Source: Planctomycetes bacterium RBG_16_43_13 | GTDB taxonomy: Bacteria; Planctomycetota; MHYJ01 | Reading direction: 5' to 3' | Assembly (NCBI GenBank): GCA_001828445.1 | Contig: MHYJ01000134.1 | Span: 15,264 to 24,674, forward strand | Length of the DNA stretch: 9,411 nucleotides | Part shown: in pieces, positions 1 to 5,728 of the stretch | Layout: each line of letters begins with the position of its first letter | Position numbering within the stretch: position 1 is the first letter of the stretch | Notes under the pieces: generated by a model | What the model saw: the letters and a program-made list of their open reading frames with translations, nothing else | The model's database searches: none | What the model was told of the DNA's origin: nothing | Made by a program: the position numbers and the translations under genes

Positions 1-1
1 T

Positions 2-322
2 GCCATTTTGCCCTGTATAGTAGCTGCGGATGGAGATCGTGATGTCTGCCCATTAACGCTTCAGGAGGCTATGGCAATGGAAGTACCTGTCATCTCTACA
101 GCCGTTGGAAGCATACCGGAATTGGTAGATGATGGTGTAAATGGGTTGCTGGTTCCGGAGAAGGACGAAAGGGCCCTGGCTAATGCGATAATCAGGCTTA
201 TAGAAAATCCTGAATTGCGAAGGAATCTGGGTTTGAAAGGCAGAGAGAAGATATTGAAAGAGTTTAATATAAAGGTACAGGTTGACAATCTTTTGAAAAT
301 CTGGGAGGAGGTTATTATTTAG
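2..322 (+). CDS. Glycosyltransferase family 4 (GT-B), C-terminal fragment cut by the window start
   Basis: This is the last ~106 codons of a retaining GT-B glycosyltransferase. The frame is open to the left edge, so the true start lies outside the window; the TTG at position 8 is just a codon inside it. The visible part is the nucleotide-sugar-binding C-terminal domain. The stretch AADGDRDVCPLTLQEAMA matches the donor-site motif of the GT4 family, where two acidic residues seven apart contact the nucleotide sugar. Here they are Asp (in DVCPLTLQE) and Glu, a known D-x7-E variant. It is followed by VPVISTAVGSIPELV and DGVNGLLVP, both typical of the family, then the C-terminal helix. The family transfers a sugar from an NDP-sugar to a lipid-linked acceptor on the cytoplasmic face of the membrane. 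Donor and acceptor cannot be read from this fragment. It ends 2 nt before the next glycosyltransferase, so the two are probably cotranscribed. Confidence 0.9.
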   Translation, partial: AILPCIVAADGDRDVCPLTLQEAMAMEVPVISTAVGSIPELVDDGVNGLLVPEKDERALANAIIRLIENPELRRNLGLKGREKILKEFNIKVQVDNLLKIWEEVII

Positions 323-324
323 TC

Positions 325-1590
325 ATGTTTAAATTGTTTAAGAAATATTTGCCTGACATATCGTGGGCAAAGGTTAAATTACATAGTGGAGTAAAGGTTG
401 AAGAACTAAATGACCATTCCTTCCCCAAACTGCCTCATATAACAAAGAAAAAGTTTTGTGGAGATATTATTTTCCTCTCCCCTGATCCATGGAACCCCAA
501 TAGATGGGCAAGGAAACAGATGTTTGCTTATCTCCTTCAATCGTACTTTGATAAAGTGTTGTATTGTGTGGACCACAAGCATACAGATACATTTATACCA
601 GAGCTAAAGAGAATTACTGATAATATGTACATATATAAACAAGGTGTAGGAAAAAATTTTTGGCAAAAAAGTGCTGATGATTTAGCCTTTAAAAACCTTA
701 TTAATATAGTTAATGATTTAAAAATGAGACCAACGGCCATAATCGCCTATCAATCAATAAATTTTCTCTTAGCTCAAAAAATTGTCAAAACTATGGATGT
801 AGAATGTAAAATCTTTTACGACTTAACAGACGACTGGACTAACTTTCCGGGGTTTAGTGAAGAGAAAAGAAGGTTGCGAATGACCGAAGAAGAAGCAGCC
901 ATAAGGAATGCCGATAAAGTTTTCAGTGTCAGTAAAAGGCTCTATGAATGGGGGAAAAGCAATAATCCCAATACTGTTTATCTCCCGAATGCTACTGATT
1001 TCGAACTGATGAAGACTACACGAGAAGAGGGGGAAATTGCTGATGAACTAAGGAATTTAAATCATCCTGTAGTGGGCTATACTGGGCGGATTACGCCGTG
1101 GAGAATAGACTGGGAACTACTGGGCAAAATAGCTGATATGGAAGAAAAACCGACGCTTGTGATGATCGGAGAGATTCACCATGACAGCATTCCTTTGCGA
1201 GATAAACTTCTTCAACGGAAAAATGTGATATTTTTAGGACCGAAAGAATATTATAAGTTGCCAATGTTTTATCGCGGATTCGACGTTTGTATCCTGCCGC
1301 ATTCTGTTGATTTACAGACAGGGAGTATGGACCCTATAAAGCTGTATGACTATATGGGAAGTGGCAAGCCTATTGTTGCTACCAGTGTAGAAGAGGCTAA
1401 GAAATTTCCTAAAGGGCTACGTCTTGCAAATGATCATACTTCCTTTCTATCATTGCTGCGGGAGGCGTGGAGTGATAAAAATCACAATCCGGCGACTCAG
1501 ATGGAAATAGCCAGACAGAACTCGTGGGCTATTAGGACTGAGGAGCTTGTAAACCAGATAGAATTAACTTTGGAGAGTAACCATGTTTAG
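325..1590 (+). CDS. TuaH-like GT-B glycosyltransferase
   Basis: A 421-residue cytosolic glycosyltransferase resembling the TuaH/family-1-like group found in teichuronic acid and EPS clusters. The N-terminal Rossmann half contains GDIIFLSPDPWNPNRWARKQ (from about residue 46), and the linker region carries YDLTDDW and NADKVFSVS, typical of this group. The C-terminal half starts with VGYTGRITPW (G251-Y-T-G-R255), then FLGPKEYYKLPMFYRGFDV and the donor-site motif PIKLYDYMGSGKPIVAT (K339, D342). Most relatives have Glu in KLYEY, so Asp342 is a conservative variant. Length is normal for the family and nothing looks broken. The start at 325 follows the upstream stop by 2 nt. A strong GGGAGGAGG lies at about 302-310 but is rather far (about 14 nt) from the ATG, so initiation may rely on coupling to the upstream gene. 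The sugar specificity cannot be inferred. A decayed partial copy of its C-terminal coding region lies at 5601-5726. Confidence 0.88.
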   Translation: MFKLFKKYLPDISWAKVKLHSGVKVEELNDHSFPKLPHITKKKFCGDIIFLSPDPWNPNRWARKQMFAYLLQSYFDKVLYCVDHKHTDTFIPELKRITDNMYIYKQGVGKNFWQKSADDLAFKNLINIVNDLKMRPTAIIAYQSINFLLAQKIVKTMDVECKIFYDLTDDWTNFPGFSEEKRRLRMTEEEAAIRNADKVFSVSKRLYEWGKSNNPNTVYLPNATDFELMKTTREEGEIADELRNLNHPVVGYTGRITPWRIDWELLGKIADMEEKPTLVMIGEIHHDSIPLRDKLLQRKNVIFLGPKEYYKLPMFYRGFDVCILPHSVDLQTGSMDPIKLYDYMGSGKPIVATSVEEAKKFPKGLRLANDHTSFLSLLREAWSDKNHNPATQMEIARQNSWAIRTEELVNQIELTLESNHV

Positions 1591-1604
1591 GGATAACTAC
1601 CAGG

Positions 1605-1726
1605 CTGCTGAAAAACTATTATTTGTCACCCTGAACTTGTTTGGGGGTCTCATAACACATTGAGTTTATTAGATGCTGAAACAAGTTCAGTATGAAAAGT
1701 GTGCCGTCTGTGGCTTTTTTCAGCAG
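1605..1726. repeat. Nested palindromic repeat (MITE-like or REP-like element)
   Basis: A 122-bp element with two exact inverted repeats, one inside the other. The outer arms are CTGCTGAAAAA at 1605-1615 and its perfect complement TTTTTCAGCAG at 1716-1726. The inner arms are CTGAACTTGTTT at 1631-1642 and AAACAAGTTCAG at 1679-1690. A small CTCA/TGAG pair (1649-1652, 1661-1664) sits near the centre. There is no reading frame inside. CTGCTGAAAAA ends and the CCTGAACTTGTTT core look like dispersed palindromic repeats I know from several environmental bacterial genomes; that resemblance is from memory. No clear target-site duplication is visible. As RNA it would form a long hairpin, which could end or stabilise the transcript of the glycosyltransferase upstream. 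Confidence 0.75.
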
Positions 1727-1769
1727 ATAGGCATACTGAGAAGAAAGACATTTATGGCAGATGTATCTT

Positions 1770-1784
1770 TGGCACAATTTTTGC
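1770..1784 (+). promoter_or_regulatory. Sigma-54 (RpoN) -24/-12 promoter
   Basis: The sequence TGGCACAATTTTTGC matches the sigma-54 consensus TGGCAC-N5-TTGC. The invariant GG (1771-1772) and GC (1783-1784) are separated by exactly 10 nt, as required. Transcription would start near 1796, giving a leader of about 30 nt before the ATG at 1825, with a strong Shine-Dalgarno between. Sigma-54 promoters need an enhancer-binding activator upstream. A weak imperfect dyad (AGACAT at 1746-1751, ATGTATCT at 1761-1768) is too close to the promoter to be a convincing activator site. Sigma-54 control of exopolysaccharide genes is known in bacteria with PrsK/PrsR-type regulation, but no regulator gene is in the window. 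Confidence 0.78.
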
Positions 1785-1824
1785 GTGGGTGTCTAAATAA
1801 AGAAATAACAAGGGGAGGTGTAGA

Positions 1825-2052
1825 ATGAAAAAAACAGCTATTTTAATAATTGCATTATGGATTTCTATGTTTCATACCAGTTCAGCACACGCGTATTTAG
1901 ACCCTGGTTCCGGCAGCATATTGTTGCAGATATTACTGGGCGGGTTAGCAGGTTTGGCTGTAATGATGAAAGTCTTCTGGCACCGTATTCTTGCCTTTTT
2001 GAGGATTTCAAGAAATGAAGATATAGGGCAGAAGGATTCAAAGGATTCCTGA
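1825..2052 (+). CDS. Small exported or membrane protein with YLDPGSGS motif, function unknown
   Basis: A 75-residue protein. It starts with a typical signal peptide: KK, a hydrophobic stretch (residues 5-16) and a likely signal-peptidase site after SSAHA (residue 23). The mature protein would begin YLDPGSGSILLQ (24-35), followed by a second hydrophobic, Gly/Ala-rich segment (about 32-51), the motif KVFWHRI (49-55) and a charged tail ending QKDSKDS. I recognise a loosely conserved family of small proteins with an A-Y-[IL]-D-P-G-[ST]-G-S start after the signal peptide, often near polysaccharide or sulfatase-like genes. That is recall, and no function is known to me. The start is well supported: AGGGGAGGTG at 1811-1820 lies just upstream of ATG 1825. 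It is the first gene after the sigma-54 promoter and is followed after 30 nt by the methyltransferase gene, suggesting a shared transcript. The segment after the signal peptide is probably a membrane anchor. Confidence 0.85.
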   Translation: MKKTAILIIALWISMFHTSSAHAYLDPGSGSILLQILLGGLAGLAVMMKVFWHRILAFLRISRNEDIGQKDSKDS

Positions 2053-2082
2053 CCATAAAGTTGTAGTGCGAGGAAGATTGCA

Positions 2083-3495
2083 ATGGAAGAATATAATGTT
2101 GAAGCAGGCTCGTTTCGTGACAGGAATGGCAGGGTTTTTTATAATAATGGCAATGTGTTCAGGGGATTAAGCGCTGAGGCCTTAAAGGACTGGAAGAGCC
2201 TCTCTTCAAAAAAATTCCTTCCGCGATTAATAGCTGAAAAAAAGTTGATTCATACAGTTCAGGTTGACGATTTACAAGAGTTTGGGCTTTACATGAAAAA
2301 TAGATGGGCAGGTATACTTAAACATGAAACAATCCCGTTTATTTCGTATCCGTATGAGTGGTCATTTGGTATGTTGAAGGATGCTGCATTATTGCAACTG
2401 GAGTTATTGTTGGCAGCACTCAATGAAGACATGATATTAAAAGACTCATCAGCATTTAATGTCCAGTGGAAAGGATCAAATCCGGTATTTATAGACATTC
2501 CATCGTTCATGAATTTAGAGCCGGGGGAACCATGGGTTGGTTATAGACAATTTTGCGAGATGTTCCTTTATCCCCTTCTCCTTCAGGCTTATAAAGATGT
2601 CCCTTTCCAGCCATGGTTACGTGGAAATATAGATGGGATCAAAGTAGAGCATTGTAGAAGTCTCATATCCCTGCGTGATATTTTTCGCCGGGGTGTGTTT
2701 TTGCACGTCTTCATTCAGTCAAAATTTCAGGAAAAGTATGGGCAGACCAAAAAGGATGTAAAAAGAGATCTTATCTCTATAGGGTTTAATAAAGAAATGA
2801 TTGAACGCAATGTGAACAACCTTAAAAAAATTATCCACGGGATGAACTGGAAACGTTCTGCATCAGAATGGGCAAATTATATTAAATCTCACAGCTACAC
2901 TGATCATGACCATGAAATAAAAAAGGAATTTGTACGGGATATTGTCAAATCACATTCATGGGAGATGGTGTGGGATATAGGATGCAATACCGGGACTTTT
3001 TCGAGGATAGCTTTAGAAAATGCCAAATATGTTGTGGCAATGGATGCAGACCATCTTGCCATTGACCAATTGTATAAAGAACTTAATGCTGATGGTTGTA
3101 CATCCATTTTGCCATTGGTTGTTAATCTTGCTGACCCCTCACCAAACCTTGGATGGCGTGGGTTAGAGCGTAAGTCATTGCATCATCGAGGTAAGCCTGA
3201 TCTTATACTCTGTCTTGCCCTTATCCACCATATGGTGATAAGCGCCAACATTCCTCTTGAGGAGTTTATAGATTGGTTAGCAAGCTTAGGAGCCTTGATC
3301 ATTATAGAATTTGTAACCAGAGAAGACCCCATGGTGAAGACACTATTGAGAAATAAAAAAGATAACTACACCGACTATGACACTGAATATTTTAAAAAAT
3401 GTCTGTCAAATTCTTTCAGGATTATAAGACAGCAGGTGTTATCTTCCAATACAAGGATCATGTTTTTTGCTGAAAGTAAGAAAAATGCTGAATAG
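2083..3495 (+). CDS. NoeA-like class I SAM-dependent methyltransferase
   Basis: A 470-residue cytosolic protein with a long N-terminal region and a C-terminal class I methyltransferase fold. The N-terminal part has features of the nodulation-protein NoeA-related family: FRDRNGRVFYNNGNVFRGL (from residue 11), FNVQWKGSNPVFIDIPSF and PWVGYRQFCEMFLYPLLL, about residues 124-165. The C-terminal domain has the SAM-binding glycine loop WDIGCNTGTF (D298, G300, G304), the ribose-binding acidic strand end VVAMDAD (D321 or D323) and the motif DLILCLALIHHM (373-384). NoeA-type proteins are associated with modifying surface or signal glycans, so the substrate here is probably a sugar or glycolipid, but this is inference. 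AGGAAG at 2071-2076 is a good ribosome binding site 6 nt before the ATG. The 3' end overlaps the next gene by 11 nt if that gene starts at 3485. Confidence 0.86.
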   Translation: MEEYNVEAGSFRDRNGRVFYNNGNVFRGLSAEALKDWKSLSSKKFLPRLIAEKKLIHTVQVDDLQEFGLYMKNRWAGILKHETIPFISYPYEWSFGMLKDAALLQLELLLAALNEDMILKDSSAFNVQWKGSNPVFIDIPSFMNLEPGEPWVGYRQFCEMFLYPLLLQAYKDVPFQPWLRGNIDGIKVEHCRSLISLRDIFRRGVFLHVFIQSKFQEKYGQTKKDVKRDLISIGFNKEMIERNVNNLKKIIHGMNWKRSASEWANYIKSHSYTDHDHEIKKEFVRDIVKSHSWEMVWDIGCNTGTFSRIALENAKYVVAMDADHLAIDQLYKELNADGCTSILPLVVNLADPSPNLGWRGLERKSLHHRGKPDLILCLALIHHMVISANIPLEEFIDWLASLGALIIIEFVTREDPMVKTLLRNKKDNYTDYDTEYFKKCLSNSFRIIRQQVLSSNTRIMFFAESKKNAE

Positions 3496-5575
3496 ACTTC
3501 TTATAATAGTGCCCTCGTCGCTCCTAATTGTCTTGAACATTTTTGTTTTTGGTCCTGCAGCAATCTACAGTGGAAACGCCTCAGAGTTCGGCATTGGATT
3601 CAGTAATATCGAGGCACTATATATTTTCCCCGTTATTATATCCTTTGTGATATTAAGCGGGACAGGGATATTACTTCCAAAGAAGATTTTCTCTATATAC
3701 GTATCTATAATATTTGCCACAGGGATTTTATTATGGTTACAGGGTAATATCCTTGTCTGGGATTACGGAGTCTTTGATGGGAGTGGGATTAAGTGGACTA
3801 AGTATCAATGGCAGGGTTGGGTTGATGCTGGTTTGTGGATTATCGTATTAATTCTTGCTTTAGTGCTACACAAAAAGATTCCAAAGATTTCCAGAATTGC
3901 CAGTATTGTGATTATTGTCTTGCAGTGCATATTCTTTATTTATGCATACCCTTCTTCACACACACCTACCTTGTCCTCAAAAGCAGTGAAAGGGCGGGAA
4001 GCCCCGGCAGGTTTATTTAATTATTCGGAATCGTTCAACATAATACATGTCCTTTTGGATGGTTTTCAGACTGATCTATTCCAGGAAATTGTAGAAGAAA
4101 AGGGACTGGCATCTGATTTAGATGGTTTTGTTCTGTTTAAAGAGAACATGGCTGCATATAACGAAACTAACTTCTCACTACCTTCCATATTTAGTGGTGA
4201 AGTATACCAAGGTGATGAAGAGCTAAAATCTTATATAAATGAGGTATTTTTAGAAAAGGCATTTTACAATTTTTTATTTAAAAAGGGTTATGATGTTAAT
4301 CTTGCTACGGGCTATCCAATGCCCGCAAAATACTTTTCAAATTATTTTAATATACCCAAAGTATATGCAGGATCAAAAAGACAAAATGAGAATAGTGAAG
4401 CTGCAACTTTGATAGATGTAGTACTATTTCGTCATTTGCCACAATATTTAAAGAAAAAGGTCTATAACCATCAGAATTGGTTAATACGGAGTTTCTTAGG
4501 AGGTAATGCTAAATTAGGTTCTTTCCACCACATAGAATTTTTCCAGGACTATATTGATAATATAAAAGTATCAAGGTCACAACCTGCATATCATTTTGTC
4601 CACTTGATGCTTCCCCATCCTCCCTATGTTACAACCGAAAATTGTGAATATGCAGGCAAAGTGTTACCCTATAACAGGATTAGCCACAAGAAACAGGCAC
4701 AGTGTGCTATGTTGCTATTTGAACGATTTCTTGAGAGACTACGTATGTTGGGTATATATGATTCCTCATTTATTCTCCTTCACGGTGATCACGGTTGGTG
4801 GAGTATCTCCTCACAAAAGATGGAGAATAAGCATGTGAAAAATAAAATTCTTGGGCCGATAGGACGCGCATTTGCCCTGCTTGCTACAAAGCCTCCCAAT
4901 AACAAAGGCTTAATGGCAATTTCTAATGCAAAAACAACTCTTACTGATATACCGTCAACTGTTATGAAGATTGCTGGATTACCAAATCATTATGAAGGAC
5001 CCTCGGTTTTTGACCTTGATCCAGATGGAGAAAGAGAAAGATGGTTTTTTGTTATGAAAAGCTTAAGTGGGAATGTAATTATAAATAGTTATAAGGTAAC
5101 GCATAGCGTCTTCGATTATCAATCTTGGAACAGAGAGAAAGATATAACTAAATCGTATTCTCCTAAAATATACAAGTGGGGGACTCCCCTTCAGTTTGGT
5201 TTTTATGGGAATGCTAAGTTTTATCAGCGTGAAGGATGGAGTCTTCCCAAAGGATATTATACATGGACACATGGGGAAATTGCATCACTATCAATACCTA
5301 TAACTATGCCTAAATCAGCAAATATTACTTTAAAGGTAACAGCTTTCATAGATACAGGAATTAACAAACAAACTGTTAATATTGTTATTAATGGCACAGA
5401 GGTTGAGAAGATGGTTATAACCAGGCAGAAGTATATGGATTATTCCATCATTATACCGAAAAGCCTTTTAACAGGGTCTGATCATGTTATAATTACTTTT
5501 AACTTGCCTGATGTACAAAAAGATCTTCGTGGGATTGCTCTTAAAGAGATTGTTTTAATTGATGGACGTACTTGA
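3485..5575 (+). CDS. Membrane-anchored sulfatase/phosphoglycerol-transferase-like protein with C-terminal beta-sandwich
   Basis: A 696-residue protein of the alkaline phosphatase superfamily, in the membrane-bound group that includes LtaS, MdoB and EptA. About five hydrophobic segments (roughly residues 4-26, 42-64, 70-86, 115-131, 139-156) precede an extracytoplasmic catalytic domain. That domain begins NIIHVLLDGF, with a likely metal ligand at D192. AAYNETNFSLPSIFSG carries the candidate nucleophile (T228 or S231), MLPHPPY holds H378, and LLHGDHGW holds metal ligands D435 and H436. From about residue 575 a separate region, REGWSLPKGYYTW to the end, has alternating hydrophobic strands ending LRGIALKEIVL, like a beta-sandwich carbohydrate-binding module. 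The enzyme could transfer phosphoglycerol or phosphoethanolamine to a glycan, or hydrolyse a sulfate or phosphate ester; the sequence alone does not decide. Alternative start: TTG at 3467, preceded by AAGGA (3453-3457), would add six residues. ATG 3485 is preferred, though its ribosome binding site is weak, which fits coupling to the overlapping methyltransferase. Confidence 0.85.
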   Translation: MLNRLLIIVPSSLLIVLNIFVFGPAAIYSGNASEFGIGFSNIEALYIFPVIISFVILSGTGILLPKKIFSIYVSIIFATGILLWLQGNILVWDYGVFDGSGIKWTKYQWQGWVDAGLWIIVLILALVLHKKIPKISRIASIVIIVLQCIFFIYAYPSSHTPTLSSKAVKGREAPAGLFNYSESFNIIHVLLDGFQTDLFQEIVEEKGLASDLDGFVLFKENMAAYNETNFSLPSIFSGEVYQGDEELKSYINEVFLEKAFYNFLFKKGYDVNLATGYPMPAKYFSNYFNIPKVYAGSKRQNENSEAATLIDVVLFRHLPQYLKKKVYNHQNWLIRSFLGGNAKLGSFHHIEFFQDYIDNIKVSRSQPAYHFVHLMLPHPPYVTTENCEYAGKVLPYNRISHKKQAQCAMLLFERFLERLRMLGIYDSSFILLHGDHGWWSISSQKMENKHVKNKILGPIGRAFALLATKPPNNKGLMAISNAKTTLTDIPSTVMKIAGLPNHYEGPSVFDLDPDGERERWFFVMKSLSGNVIINSYKVTHSVFDYQSWNREKDITKSYSPKIYKWGTPLQFGFYGNAKFYQREGWSLPKGYYTWTHGEIASLSIPITMPKSANITLKVTAFIDTGINKQTVNIVINGTEVEKMVITRQKYMDYSIIIPKSLLTGSDHVIITFNLPDVQKDLRGIALKEIVLIDGRT

Positions 5576-5600
5576 ACCTTTTTACACGAAAAATGGTGGT

Positions 5601-5726
5601 GGAGATCCGGAAGTTTCTACCTTCGGAAATATCTCCTAAATTGTAGATAATCATACTTCCTTTCTTTCCCTGTTGCGTGAGGCGTGGAACGAAAAAATAG
5701 GTTTTTATAAAGTCTCAGAAAAATAA
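5601..5726 (+). pseudogene. Remnant of a second TuaH-like glycosyltransferase, C-terminal part
   Basis: Reading from 5601, the frame gives GDPEVSTFGNIS, then a TAA stop at 5637-5639, then IVDNHTSFLSLLREAWNEK and a terminal stop at 5724-5726. HTSFLSLLREAW is identical over 12 residues to the glycosyltransferase at 325-1590 (its residues 371-382). At DNA level I count 39 identical bases of 48 between 5649-5696 and 1432-1479. The part before the internal stop (PEVSTFGNIS) fits what follows the SGKPIVAT motif in relatives. So this is a former paralog or recombined piece, truncated on both sides and interrupted by a nonsense codon. It ends 2 nt before the ATG of the next gene and holds most of the 153-bp gap. 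A random match is unlikely given the protein-level conservation with mostly synonymous differences. Confidence 0.8.
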
Positions 5727-5728
5727 AT

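Noticed and set aside
8..10. TTG as a start for the first gene
   Set aside because: The frame is open to the window edge and the sequence is the C-terminal domain of a longer glycosyltransferase, so this is an internal codon.
1746..1768. Imperfect dyad AGACAT...ATGTATCT upstream of the sigma-54 promoter
   Set aside because: It is too short and too close to the -24 element to claim as an activator binding site.
3467..3484. TTG start adding six residues to the sulfatase-like protein
   Set aside because: AAGGA is well spaced ahead of it, but ATG 3485 gives a normal membrane-protein N terminus and a smaller overlap. It is kept as an alternative only.
5577..5600. Possible terminator hairpin CCTTTTT-acacg-AAAAATGG after the sulfatase-like gene
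   Set aside because: The stem is mainly A:T pairs with a bulge and no downstream T-run, so it is too weak to call.
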